64,000 bases of DNA from Morganella sibonii (GTDB lineage Bacteria > Pseudomonadota > Gammaproteobacteria > Enterobacterales > Enterobacteriaceae), in the NCBI RefSeq assembly GCF_040560245.1, contig NZ_JAKMWP010000004.1; one strand, 5' to 3'. The position numbers and the translations under genes are program-made. The first letter of the stretch is position 1. The number at the start of each line of letters is the position of its first letter. The notes under the pieces were generated by a model that was not told the DNA's origin, did no database searches, and saw nothing but the letters and a program-made list of their open reading frames with translations. Below are positions 48,582 through 58,189 of the stretch, piece by piece.

Positions 48582-50413
48582 TGAATACTCACTTACAAAC
48601 CTTGTGCGCAGAGCAGATCCTGCGCCCCCTGGACTGTCAGTTTGCGGCGATGCTGGCACCGGACACTGATCCGCTTCTGCAACTCGTGTTTGCTCTGCTC
48701 AGTGCACAAACCGGCAGCGGACATGTCTGTCTGCCGCTGTCGCGGATTCTTCCTCAGCCGGAACAAGGCGGACGGCATGCTGAGATCATGCAGTCAGTCT
48801 GGCGGTCACTGGGTGAGCCGGGACTGCCTGAGATAAAAGCAGCACTGTCTGCGTCGGATGCGGTTAGTGATGGCTCACTTCCGGCACCGGTCGTGCTGTC
48901 AGATGCGAATTTGTATCTGCACCGGATGTGGCAGTATGAATGCCGTGTGGCAGAATTTTTCTCCCGGCCGCAGGTTGTTGCGGCAGACGCGGAGAGGCTG
49001 CGCCCGGTTCTGGATGCACTGTTCGGTACGGAAGAGCAGGAAGACTGGCAGAAAATTGCCGCCGCCGTGGCGGTCAGCAGCCGGACTGCCGTTATTTCCG
49101 GCGGGCCGGGTACCGGTAAAACCACAACCGTTGCCCGTATTCTGGCGGCTCTGGTGCAATCCGCGGCGGAGCCGCTGCTGATTGAACTGGCGGCACCGAC
49201 CGGTAAAGCGGCAGCCCGCCTGACAGAGTCACTGGGAGACGCGATTGCACAGCTCGATCTGACAGATGTTCAGCGGGCAATGATGCCGGATCAGGCCAAA
49301 ACACTGCATCGCCTGCTGGGCGCTCAGCCTGACAGCCGCCGGTTACGTCATCACCGGAAAAATCCGCTGATGTCAGACGTGCTGATTGTGGATGAAGCGT
49401 CTATGGTCGATTTACCGATGATGGCGGCTCTTATTGAGGCACTGCCGGAGAAAGCAATACTGATCCTGCTGGGGGATAAAGACCAGTTGGCGTCAGTGGA
49501 AGCGGGAGCGGTGCTGGGGGATATCTGCCGCTTTGCCGAAGCCGGTTATACACCGCAGCGGCGGGAAATGCTGGAGGCAATGACTGGCTGCGTGCTGCCG
49601 GATAAATGTCCGGAAAACCCGGTCAGTGTGCAGGATCATCTCTGTCTGCTGCGCAAAAGTTTCCGCTTTGATGCAGCTTCCGGTATCGGACAGCTGGCCA
49701 CTGCCGTTAACCATGGTAATGTCCGGGAAACGATGGCAGTTCTCAGCGGGCAGCGGCCGGATGTGCGTTATGTGCCGCTGGAAGATGAAGACGGGTATGC
49801 GCAGGTGCTGACGGATACCATGAATGCCTATCAGCCGTTTTTGTCACTGGTAAAACAGCATGCCGACCCGGCTGCGGTACTTGAGGTTTTCAGTCAGTTC
49901 CGGCTGCTGTGCGCCCTGCGTGAGGGGCCGTTCGGTGTGGAAGGGCTGAATGAGCGTATTGAGCGGCTGCTGCATCAGCAGGGGCATATCCGCCGCCCGC
50001 AGATACACCGGCACCGCGCGTATCACGGTAAACCGGTGATGATAAGCCGCAATGACAGCCCGCTGGGGCTGTTTAACGGTGATATCGGGATTATGCTGAC
50101 GGATGAAAACCATGAACTGCGGGTCTTTTTCCGGCTGCCGGACGGCACCATAAAGAGCATCCGTCCGAACCGTCTTCCTGCACATGAAACCGCTTATGTG
50201 ATGACGGTGCATAAATCGCAGGGTTCTGAGTTTGCCCATACCGCACTGGTATTACCGGTGCAGCCTTCGCCGCTGGTCAGCCGTGAGTTACTGTATACGG
50301 CACTGACGCGGGCGAAAAAATTTCTGACAATTTACAGCCGGGAAGAGTGTGTTAAGCGGGCCGTGAAAACACCCACTCAGCGGTACAGCGGGCTGAGTGA
50401 GCGCTTACGTTAG
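48581..50413 (+). CDS. recD: Exodeoxyribonuclease V subunit alpha, RecD
   Basis: 5'-3' helicase of RecBCD. Walker A GGPGTGKTTT near residue 175, DEASMVDLPM as motif II, and the C-terminal TVHKSQGSEF and YTALTRAKKF segments. 610 residues. Ends 10 bp from the convergent argA with no clear terminator between. Confidence 0.96.
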   Translation: MNTHLQTLCAEQILRPLDCQFAAMLAPDTDPLLQLVFALLSAQTGSGHVCLPLSRILPQPEQGGRHAEIMQSVWRSLGEPGLPEIKAALSASDAVSDGSLPAPVVLSDANLYLHRMWQYECRVAEFFSRPQVVAADAERLRPVLDALFGTEEQEDWQKIAAAVAVSSRTAVISGGPGTGKTTTVARILAALVQSAAEPLLIELAAPTGKAAARLTESLGDAIAQLDLTDVQRAMMPDQAKTLHRLLGAQPDSRRLRHHRKNPLMSDVLIVDEASMVDLPMMAALIEALPEKAILILLGDKDQLASVEAGAVLGDICRFAEAGYTPQRREMLEAMTGCVLPDKCPENPVSVQDHLCLLRKSFRFDAASGIGQLATAVNHGNVRETMAVLSGQRPDVRYVPLEDEDGYAQVLTDTMNAYQPFLSLVKQHADPAAVLEVFSQFRLLCALREGPFGVEGLNERIERLLHQQGHIRRPQIHRHRAYHGKPVMISRNDSPLGLFNGDIGIMLTDENHELRVFFRLPDGTIKSIRPNRLPAHETAYVMTVHKSQGSEFAHTALVLPVQPSPLVSRELLYTALTRAKKFLTIYSREECVKRAVKTPTQRYSGLSERLR

Positions 50414-50422
50414 CCGGAAGAA

Positions 50423-51751
50423 CTACTGAAAGCCTAGGATCAGGATTTTGGAGCGCCGCTGGTAGTTATACAGCGCCTGTTTTTTGACCGGCAGATTTTC
50501 AATTTCTGCCGGTACAAAGCCGCGTTCCTGAAACCAGTGAATACTGCGGGTGGTGAGTACAAACAGTTTTTCCAGTCCGATCTGTTTTGCCTGCTGTGTG
50601 ACCCGGTGCAGCAGTTCCTCGCCGCGTGCCGAGCTGCGGTAATCGGGATGCACTGCCACACAGGCCATCTCACCGATTTTCTCTTCCGGATAAGGATAGA
50701 GTGCGGCACAGGCGATGGTGGTGTTATCGCGTTCAATAATGGTGAATTTGTCTATCTCCATTTCCAGCTGTTCGCGGGAGCGGCGCACCAGAATGCCCTG
50801 CTGTTCCAGCGGGCGGATAAGTTCGAGTATCCCGCCGATATCGTTGATATTAGCGCGGCGTGTCTGCTCTGAACTCTCCATCACAATCTGTGTTCCGATA
50901 CCATCACGGGAGAAGAGTTCCTGGATGAGCGCCCCGTCTTCCTGGTAACTGAGCAGATGGCTGCGTTTTACGCCCCGGCGGCAGGCTTTAACGGCACCGC
51001 GCAGGAAACGGACTGTTCCGGAATAGTAATCACCGCTGCCTTCCATCGCGTGCACATAATGTTCCGCATCATTCGGGTGCATCTCGGAGATAATTCCGCC
51101 ATCGTCTGCCACCACACCTTGTGCAGAGCAGAAACCAATCAGTTTTTCCGCTTTCAGTTTGATCGCAATTTGTGTGGCAATTTCTTCAGACGTCAGGTTA
51201 AAGCTTTCCCCGGTGACTGAAACAGCGACCGGGCCTATCAGTACAATACCGCCGTTATTAAGCTGACGATTGATAGCATCCTCATCGATACGGCGGATAC
51301 GCCCGCTGTGGCAGTAATCAATGCCATCATCGATTCCCAGCGGCTGGGCTATCACAAAGTTTCCGCTGACCACATTGATATGTGCGCCCTGCAACGGTGT
51401 GTTACTCAGACACATCGACAGACGGGCGGTGATATCCAGTTGTAACTGACCGGCTGCCTGTTTGACCAGTTCAAGGGTACGGGCGTCCGTCACACGGGTG
51501 TTTTTGTGATAAACCGGCTCACACTGATGGGCCAGCAGGTTTTTTTCAATTTGCGGACGGGCGCCGTACACGACAATCAGACGTATACCCAGGCTGTGCA
51601 GCAAACCGATATCATTGACAATACCGGGAAAATTTTCATGCTCGATAGCTTCGCCGCCCAGCATCACCACAAATGTTTTGCCATGGTGAGCATTAATATA
51701 AGGAACTGACTGACGGAATCCGTCCACCAGTTCGATACTGCGCTCTTTCAT
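50423..51751 (-). CDS. argA: Amino-acid N-acetyltransferase ArgA
   Basis: Acetylates glutamate, the first step of arginine synthesis; feedback-inhibited by arginine in E. coli. N-terminal amino-acid-kinase-like domain (VVMLGGEAIEHENF, about residues 1-290), then a GNAT acetyltransferase domain with an acetyl-CoA-binding V-HPDYRSSARGEELL segment. 442 residues. Two ARG boxes lie just upstream. Confidence 0.96.
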   Translation of the reverse strand: MKERSIELVDGFRQSVPYINAHHGKTFVVMLGGEAIEHENFPGIVNDIGLLHSLGIRLIVVYGARPQIEKNLLAHQCEPVYHKNTRVTDARTLELVKQAAGQLQLDITARLSMCLSNTPLQGAHINVVSGNFVIAQPLGIDDGIDYCHSGRIRRIDEDAINRQLNNGGIVLIGPVAVSVTGESFNLTSEEIATQIAIKLKAEKLIGFCSAQGVVADDGGIISEMHPNDAEHYVHAMEGSGDYYSGTVRFLRGAVKACRRGVKRSHLLSYQEDGALIQELFSRDGIGTQIVMESSEQTRRANINDIGGILELIRPLEQQGILVRRSREQLEMEIDKFTIIERDNTTIACAALYPYPEEKIGEMACVAVHPDYRSSARGEELLHRVTQQAKQIGLEKLFVLTTRSIHWFQERGFVPAEIENLPVKKQALYNYQRRSKILILGFQ

Positions 51752-51763
51752 AACACCCTCGCA

Positions 51764-51802
51764 AGTGAATTATTATTCGTAATTTATGTATTTTTATTCT
51801 TT
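51764..51802 (-). promoter_or_regulatory. argR operator: Double ARG box (ArgR operator) for argA
   Basis: Two 18-bp ARG-box-like palindromes, 51764-51781 (TGAATTATTATTC core, close to consensus) and 51785-51802 (TGTATTTTTATTC core), are separated by 3 bp, the standard spacing for hexameric ArgR. They begin about 13 bp upstream of the argA start, so arginine-dependent repression is expected. Confidence 0.8.
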
Positions 51803-52031
51803 TTGGGCGGGAATAGCAAGCGCAAATTTTAGTCGCCGGTCAGGATTTCGCCGGGTTTTATGTGGTGTTATCGCCATATAAGCCAAAAATGCATAATGAC
51901 AGGGCGCAAATGATTAGATAAAGTGCCGTTTAAATTATTTACGGAATAAATTGTTCTGTTTCTTTAATTTTCCGGTTTTCACCACCTGCGCCGGTTATTG
52001 TTGATTTGATTTACGCTATGGATATTTTTTC

Positions 52032-53282
52032 ATGAGTCATTCTGAACATGATGCGTCACGCCGTCTGTTACTGAAAGGAGCTGCGGCGTTTTGTCTGCTG
52101 AGTATCAGCCCGTTCGGCTTTGCGGCGTCGCCACAGATTGTGGCGGTGCGTATCTGGCCGGCATCCAGTTATACCCGTGTGACTATCGAGTCAGATCATC
52201 CGCTGAAATATAAGCAGTTTTCACTGCAAAATCCGGAACGTATTGTTGTTGATCTGAAAAATGTGCATCTCAACAGTGTGCTGAAAGGAATGGATAAACA
52301 GGTGCAGGATCGCGATCCGCATCTGAAGCTGATCCGTGTCGGTCAGAACGACCCGCAGACTGTCCGTCTGGTATTTGAAGTGAAACAGGCGATGAGCCCG
52401 CAGGTACTGGAGCTGACGCCGGTCGCTGAATTTAAAAACCGCCTGGTACTGGATTTTTATCCGAAAAATGGTGCGGCAACGGAAGATGATCCGCTGCTGG
52501 CGCTGCTGGAAGATTACAACCGCGGTGACCTGGAAGAGAGTCTGCCGCGTGAAACGCCGAAACCGGGTAAAGCCGGTCAGGACAGGCCGGTTGTTATTAT
52601 GATTGACCCGGGCCACGGCGGGGAAGACCCGGGGGCTATCGGGAAATACAAAACACGCGAAAAAGATGTGGTGCTGCAAATTGCCCGCCGTCTGAAATCG
52701 CTGATCGATCGTGAGCCGGGTATGCGCGCTTATATGACACGTAATGAGGATGTGTTTATCCCGCTGTCGGTGCGTGTGGCCAAAGCCCGTAAAATGCGGG
52801 CGGATCTGTTTGTCTCGATCCATGCGGATGCGTTCACCAACCGATCTGCCAGAGGTTCGTCTGTTTTTGCACTGTCGACACGGGGCGCGACCAGTAATAC
52901 TGCAAAATTCCTGGCACAGACCCAGAACGATGCGGATAAAATCGGGGGGGTCAGCAAAAGCGGCGACAAATACCTCGACCAGACCATGTTTGATATGGTG
53001 CAGAGCGCGAGTATCAAAGACAGCCTCAAATTCGGTTCAGAAGTGCTGAAACGGATGGGAAATGTGAACAAACTGCATAAACGCACGGTTGATCAGGCCG
53101 GGTTTGCGGTACTGAAAGCGCCGGATATTCCGTCAATTCTGGTGGAAACCGCCTTTATCAGTAACCTTGAGGAAGAGCGTCTCCTGAAAACGGCCAAATT
53201 CCAGCAGGGAATGGCAAATTCTATTTTTCAGGGGATTAAAGCCTATTTTGCCAACGGTGGTGCTGTCGCACGGCGCAACTGA
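52032..53282 (+). CDS. amiC: N-acetylmuramoyl-L-alanine amidase AmiC
   Basis: Periplasmic amidase that splits septal peptidoglycan for daughter cell separation, activated by NlpD in E. coli. A Tat signal (ASRRLLLKG then a hydrophobic stretch ending FGFAAS) is followed by an AMIN domain (about residues 35-140) and an amidase_3 catalytic domain beginning MIDPGHGGEDPGAIG, with SIHADAF and LVETAFISN. 416 residues. Confidence 0.95.
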   Translation: MSHSEHDASRRLLLKGAAAFCLLSISPFGFAASPQIVAVRIWPASSYTRVTIESDHPLKYKQFSLQNPERIVVDLKNVHLNSVLKGMDKQVQDRDPHLKLIRVGQNDPQTVRLVFEVKQAMSPQVLELTPVAEFKNRLVLDFYPKNGAATEDDPLLALLEDYNRGDLEESLPRETPKPGKAGQDRPVVIMIDPGHGGEDPGAIGKYKTREKDVVLQIARRLKSLIDREPGMRAYMTRNEDVFIPLSVRVAKARKMRADLFVSIHADAFTNRSARGSSVFALSTRGATSNTAKFLAQTQNDADKIGGVSKSGDKYLDQTMFDMVQSASIKDSLKFGSEVLKRMGNVNKLHKRTVDQAGFAVLKAPDIPSILVETAFISNLEEERLLKTAKFQQGMANSIFQGIKAYFANGGAVARRN

Positions 53283-53429
53283 GAATATGACAAAGACAGA
53301 CATCACAAGGAGGTGGTGTGAAACGGGCAGATATAGCACAGACATAGTTATGCACTGAAATAATCGTATTTCAGGGATGAATTTTTGTGTTTTTTCAGGA
53401 AAAGTGACAGGAGAATCTGTCAGAAGAAT

Positions 53430-53505
<76 letters not shown>

Positions 53506-53531
53506 TCCGATTTTGTTAATGATAAGAAGGT

Positions 53532-53608
<77 letters not shown>

Positions 53609-53627
53609 TCCGAATATCATTAACTGA

Positions 53628-53675
53628 GCACTTCACAAATACGATACTTCACAAATACTGCATTTCACAAACGTC
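53628..53675. repeat. Three tandem 16-bp units in the tRNA spacer
   Basis: Units built on CACTTCACAAATAC, ATACTTCACAAATAC and GCATTTCACAAACG follow one another between tRNA copies 2 and 3. Units 1 and 2 are nearly identical; unit 3 is more diverged. Confidence 0.6.
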
Positions 53676-53691
53676 GCACATCATAAAAGAT

Positions 53692-53768
<77 letters not shown>

Positions 53769-53859
53769 TCTGTGAGGCGCCCACTATACTCAGGATGAGA
53801 GATGATGCAAGTTTTTTCTCGATAAAAAGCTATCCCGCCCCCTGGTTTGGTTAATTATC

Positions 53860-53879
53860 CGGCGTATCGCCGTTTTTTT
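53860..53879 (+). terminator. Small terminator-like hairpin upstream of mltA
   Basis: CGGCG-TAT-CGCCG followed by seven T, with no recognised plus-strand gene immediately before it. The stem is short. It might limit read-through into mltA. Confidence 0.4.
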
Positions 53880-53991
53880 GTTCATTCAGCCGGATGATTG
53901 TTCAGAGGAAAAAATGAAACCGGTTGCATAATGAAAGCGATTTGATATCGTTCGCATACATATTGTATTAATTCAAATTATTGGTTGGCGG

Positions 53992-55095
53992 ATGGGTATG
54001 AGCAAAACCGGCAGGTATTTGTTGTGCGGTGTATTGTTTTCGTTATTGGTTGGCTGTGAATCACGCCCGACGGACAAAGGTCAGCAGTATAAAGACGGGC
54101 ACCTGACGCAGAATTTACAGGAAGTGGCGAACGTCAACAGTCCCGGGGTGCCGGTCAACGGCCCGGACTTTCTGAAGCAGGTGGATGCCATCCGGACAAC
54201 CTCACCGCGTCTGTACAATCAGTACAGCGAAAATTTCCGTGCGGTTGAAAACTGGCTGCGTTCCGGTGCGGATACCGCACAGCTGCGGCAGTTCAATCTG
54301 CGCACATATCAGATGGAAGGCAAAGATAACTACGGAAACGTGCAGTTCACCGGTTATTACACTCCGGTTGTTCAGGCCCGTCATACCCGTCAGGGCGAGT
54401 TTCAGTACCCCATCTACCGTATGCCGCCGAAAAAAGGCAGCCGCCTGCCGAGCCGTGCTCAGATCTATCGCGGTGCGCTGAGTGATAACTATGTTCTCGC
54501 TTACAGCAATTCACTGATGGATAACTTCCTGATGGATGTTCAGGGCAGTGCCTATATCGATTTTGGTGATGGTTCGGAGCTGAACTTTTTTGCGTATTCC
54601 GGGAAGAACGGGCACGGCTATACCAGTATCGGCCGTGTTCTGATCGAGCGCGGAGAAGTAGAGAAGAAAGATATGTCGATGCTGGCAATCCGTCAGTGGG
54701 CTGACAATCACTCGCCGCAGGAAGTGCAGGAATTACTGGAGCAAAACGCCTCTTTTGTCTTTTTCACACCGAAACAGTACGCGCCGGTGAAAGGAGCGAG
54801 TGCGGTACCGCTGATTGCCAAAGCGTCGGTGGCTTCGGATAAAACACTGATCCCGCCGGGCACAACGCTGCTGGCAGAAGTCCCGGTGCTGGATAATCAG
54901 GGTAATTTTACCGGCCGTTATGATATGCGCCTGATGATCGCGCTGGATGTCGGCGGGGCTATCAAAGGACATCACTTCGATATTTATCACGGTATCGGCC
55001 ACGATGCCGGGCTGATGGCCGGATTCTATAACCATTACGGCCGGGTCTGGGTACTGAAAAAAGGTATCCCGCCGATCCTGAACCCGGCGCTGTAG
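53992..55095 (+). CDS. mltA: Membrane-bound lytic murein transglycosylase A, MltA
   Basis: Outer-membrane lipoprotein that cleaves the glycan backbone with formation of anhydro-muropeptides. Lipobox LLVGC gives Cys near residue 22. The MltA barrel has FTGYYTPVVQARHT, and the 3D domain near the end has the DIYHGIGHDAGLMAG-type catalytic aspartate region. 367 residues; a second ATG two codons in is an alternative start. Confidence 0.95.
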   Translation: MGMSKTGRYLLCGVLFSLLVGCESRPTDKGQQYKDGHLTQNLQEVANVNSPGVPVNGPDFLKQVDAIRTTSPRLYNQYSENFRAVENWLRSGADTAQLRQFNLRTYQMEGKDNYGNVQFTGYYTPVVQARHTRQGEFQYPIYRMPPKKGSRLPSRAQIYRGALSDNYVLAYSNSLMDNFLMDVQGSAYIDFGDGSELNFFAYSGKNGHGYTSIGRVLIERGEVEKKDMSMLAIRQWADNHSPQEVQELLEQNASFVFFTPKQYAPVKGASAVPLIAKASVASDKTLIPPGTTLLAEVPVLDNQGNFTGRYDMRLMIALDVGGAIKGHHFDIYHGIGHDAGLMAGFYNHYGRVWVLKKGIPPILNPAL

Positions 55096-55189
55096 TCTTT
55101 TATTCCTGGGGTGTATACTTTGCGACGAAGTATGCACCCGCATTATTTCTCCGTCATTTCTGTCATTTTTCACCGCAGGTTTCTGTATT

Positions 55190-56005
55190 ATGCAAACCCT
55201 TTTATCTGATGCTTATCTGCAGCGTTTTGCCGGTATCGGGCGTCTTTATGGTCAGCAGGCACTCCGTTTATTTGCCCGCTCTCATTTTTGTGTTGTCGGC
55301 ATCGGCGGTGTCGGCTCGTGGGCCGCGGAAGCGCTGGCGAGAACCGGAATTGGTGCTATTACACTGATTGATATGGATGATGTGTGTGTGACCAATACCA
55401 ACCGGCAGATCCATGCGATGCAGGGAACTGTCGGGCAGCCGAAAATTGAGGTGATGCGGGAGCGGATTCTGGCGATTAACCCTGAGTGTAAGGTGCATTG
55501 CACGGATGATTTCGTCACCCCGGAGAATGTCGCGGAAATGATGAGCCCCGGATTTGATTATGTGATTGATGCTATCGACAGCGTCCGTCCGAAAGCGGCT
55601 CTGCTGGCCTATTGCCGCCGCAACAAAATTCCGCTGGTAACCACCGGCGGTGCGGGCGGGCAGATTGATCCGACACAGATTCAGGTCGCGGATCTGGCCA
55701 AAACGTTGCAGGACCCGCTGGCGGCAAAACTGCGTGAGCGTCTGAAATCAGACTACGGTGTGCGCAAAAACGGCAAAGGACGGCTCGGGATCGATTGTGT
55801 CTTTTCGACAGAGCCGCTGCGGTATCCGCAGGCGGACGGCAGCGCGGCCTGCGGGATGAAAAACAGCGTGGAAGGCAGTATGCGGATGGATTGTGCCGCC
55901 GGGTTTGGTGCCGCTACCGTGGTGACAGCATCCTTTGGTTTTGTGGCGGTTTCTCACGCACTGAAAAAACTGGTGGCAAAAGCAGAGCGTGCCGCTGCGG
56001 AATAA
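55190..56005 (+). CDS. tcdA: tRNA threonylcarbamoyladenosine dehydratase TcdA (CsdL)
   Basis: E1-like ATP-dependent enzyme that cyclises t6A37 to ct6A in ANN-decoding tRNAs, receiving electrons or sulfur help from CsdA-CsdE in E. coli. ThiF-fold nucleotide site GIGGVGSWAAEALARTGIG near residue 38, and DMDDVCVTNTNRQ. 271 residues. Convergent with csdE, 5 bp apart. Confidence 0.95.
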   Translation: MQTLLSDAYLQRFAGIGRLYGQQALRLFARSHFCVVGIGGVGSWAAEALARTGIGAITLIDMDDVCVTNTNRQIHAMQGTVGQPKIEVMRERILAINPECKVHCTDDFVTPENVAEMMSPGFDYVIDAIDSVRPKAALLAYCRRNKIPLVTTGGAGGQIDPTQIQVADLAKTLQDPLAAKLRERLKSDYGVRKNGKGRLGIDCVFSTEPLRYPQADGSAACGMKNSVEGSMRMDCAAGFGAATVVTASFGFVAVSHALKKLVAKAERAAAE

Positions 56006-56010
56006 GCCGG

Positions 56011-56457
56011 TCAGGCGCTGAAACGCTGCGCGACAGCACGTGCGGCATCAATCAGTGCCTGAATTCCGTTCTGTCTGGACTGGCTGAGCTGCGCGCTCAG
56101 TCCGTACTGCTCATACGCTGCGGATAAATCAGCGGACAGCAGCGCCTCCGGTGTCAGCCCTTCTGCTTCAGTCAGTAATACCGCCAGAAGACCTTTGACA
56201 ATCCGCCCGTCGCTGTCACCCCAAAAATGCAGTGTGCCGTTGCTGCTGAGTGCGCCGTCCAGCCAGACGCGGTTTTCACAGCCTTTAATTTCCGTCTCTT
56301 CACGTTTATTTTCCGGCGGCAGCGCCGGTAACTGACGTGCCAGCATCACCAGCTGACGGTATTTTTCTTCCCACGAGCGGCAGGCGGAAAAGGTTTCCGC
56401 AAGCTGATCACGGCGGATAGTGTGACCGAACGGATGTGCCGGAAATGTGTGTGTCAT
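56011..56457 (-). CDS. csdE: Sulfur acceptor protein CsdE
   Basis: SufE-like protein that accepts persulfide sulfur from CsdA. 148 residues with the conserved cysteine in IKGCENRVWLDG, the E. coli C61 context. It follows csdA by 9 bp in the same transcript. Confidence 0.94.
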   Translation of the reverse strand: MTHTFPAHPFGHTIRRDQLAETFSACRSWEEKYRQLVMLARQLPALPPENKREETEIKGCENRVWLDGALSSNGTLHFWGDSDGRIVKGLLAVLLTEAEGLTPEALLSADLSAAYEQYGLSAQLSQSRQNGIQALIDAARAVAQRFSA

Positions 56458-56466
56458 TTTTTTCTC

Positions 56467-57678
56467 TCAGTCGTCAGCCAGGATTTCAAGGGCAAATTGC
56501 ACGGCCTGAACCAGCAGGCGGATATCATCCGGCTGATTATACGGCATAAAGGAGGCCCGCAGGCAGCCTTCCGTATCCAGTGCCTGACACAGGGGCTGAG
56601 CACAATGCTGTCCGTGGCGCAGGGCGATATTTTTCTCCGCCAGCAGTGTGGCGATATCACTGTGATGAATACCATCGATATTAAAGGCCAGCAGCGGGCT
56701 GCCGGGGCTGCGGTAACTGCGGAAACCGGGCAGTGCCGCGAGCTGCTGCTCCGCACTGTCACACAGTGCAATGGTGTAATCATGGGCGGCGGTGAAATCG
56801 ATTGTATCCAGCCAGTTCAGCGTTTCCCCGAATGCAGTGACACCGGCAACGTTTGGTGTGCCGGCCTCAAAACGGGCGGGAACCGGCGCAGGGGTAAAGC
56901 TGAAAAAATCGGTGTCTGTCAGCATCTTGCCGCCGCCCTGCCACGGCTGCATATCACTGAGCAGTTCCGGGCGGCCGTACAGAACACCCAGCCCGTTCGG
57001 GCCATAGAGCTTATGGGCTGAAAATGCATAGAAATCGACATCACAGAGCGTGACATTCAGCGGGTAATGAACCACACCCTGAGCACCATCAGCGACAATC
57101 AGCGCGCCGTGCTGATGCGCCAGTTGTGCCGCGCGGGCGATATCCGGCCGGTATCCGGTAACATTAGACATCTGCGTGACCGCCACCAGCCGGGTGCGCG
57201 GTGACAGCAGGGCTGCCAGCTGATCGCAGCAAAGAGTTCTGTCCGCCGTCAGCGGCCATTTTACCAGTTTTGCCCCGGTCTGCTGCGCCAGCATGATCCA
57301 CGGGATCAGGTTGGAATGGTGCTCAAATTCACTGACAATGATTTCATCCCCCGGTTGCAGACGCGGGCGGAAAAAGCCCTGAGCGACCAGGTTAAGGGAT
57401 TCGGTCGTGCCTTTTGTCCAGATACAGCTGCGGGCATCCTCCGCCTGAATCAGTTGCCGTACGGCTTCGCGTGCCTGTTCAAACTGCTCAGTGACGGCTC
57501 TGGCCTGCCGGTGATGGCTGCGGTGAACGGTCGCGCCGCTGTTATTCTGATAATAGCGGGCGGTCGCCTGTATCATCACCTCCGGTTTAAGCGCAGTGGC
57601 AGCACTGTCGAGAAAGACAGTGTCGCCGGAAGTCACGGGAAAGGCGCGGCGGAATGTATCGGGAGAGAAGGTTTTCAT
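56467..57678 (-). CDS. csdA: Cysteine desulfurase CsdA
   Basis: PLP enzyme that makes alanine and a protein persulfide from cysteine and feeds CsdE/TcdA. PLP lysine in SAHKLYGPNGLG, catalytic cysteine in HGQHCAQPLC. Starting at 57678 (MKTFSPDTFR) aligns with E. coli CsdA; four codons upstream is another possible start. 403 residues. Confidence 0.95.
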   Translation of the reverse strand: MKTFSPDTFRRAFPVTSGDTVFLDSAATALKPEVMIQATARYYQNNSGATVHRSHHRQARAVTEQFEQAREAVRQLIQAEDARSCIWTKGTTESLNLVAQGFFRPRLQPGDEIIVSEFEHHSNLIPWIMLAQQTGAKLVKWPLTADRTLCCDQLAALLSPRTRLVAVTQMSNVTGYRPDIARAAQLAHQHGALIVADGAQGVVHYPLNVTLCDVDFYAFSAHKLYGPNGLGVLYGRPELLSDMQPWQGGGKMLTDTDFFSFTPAPVPARFEAGTPNVAGVTAFGETLNWLDTIDFTAAHDYTIALCDSAEQQLAALPGFRSYRSPGSPLLAFNIDGIHHSDIATLLAEKNIALRHGQHCAQPLCQALDTEGCLRASFMPYNQPDDIRLLVQAVQFALEILADD

Positions 57679-57864
57679 CAGTGTAACCAACAGCTGTCTG
57701 AGATAAACAGAACTTATGCAAAAAGTGCGGTATCCGGTACATCAGAGGCGGCAGCCTGCCGGTGACCGGCCGGATCGCGGCGGTAGCACCGTCAGCGACG
57801 GTTTACTATAATCAACATCGTGGCAGCTTTCCAGACGGGGAAAAGGTATCTGCGGGCGGAAGGC
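57679..57864. other. Intergenic region between csdA start and GcvB terminator
   Basis: 186 bases. I see no ORF or RNA here; it should hold the csdA promoter. A TATAAT-like word occurs near 57810 on the plus strand without a good -35 partner. Confidence 0.4.
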
Positions 57865-58066
57865 AAAAAAAAAGCACCGCAATCGGCGGTGCATTCAAAA
57901 AATCACTATGGACAGACAGGGTAAATGTACAGGAAGTGAAAAAAACAGTAGCTTAAGCTACTATGTCCGGAACTCCCGGACAACTTGCAAACACAACATC
58001 ACAACCACATAGCCAAAAGTTTTGCAGTATCGCTACCGTTCAACTTTTCGTTCCGGCTTAGGAAGT
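57865..58066 (-). ncRNA. gcvB: GcvB small RNA
   Basis: On the minus strand the RNA starts ACTTCCTAAGCCGGAACG, as in E. coli GcvB, with TATAGT ten bases upstream. It then has the G/U-rich seed region (GTTGTGATGTTGTGTTTGC), a CACTTCCTGTACATTTACCC block matching E. coli, and a terminator GCACCGCCGATTGCGGTGC with nine T. Divergent from gcvA, the standard position. GcvB is an Hfq-bound repressor of amino acid and peptide transport mRNAs. Confidence 0.96.
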
Positions 58067-58189
58067 GGGCATACTATAGGTATTTGCTGGTGTATCATCA
58101 AGGGACAATTTATAATGCTTCGGATTATAAAAACTAATCCCGGCTAAACTTACGTTACCGGTATCCTGATCAGACAGAAAAACCAGAAA

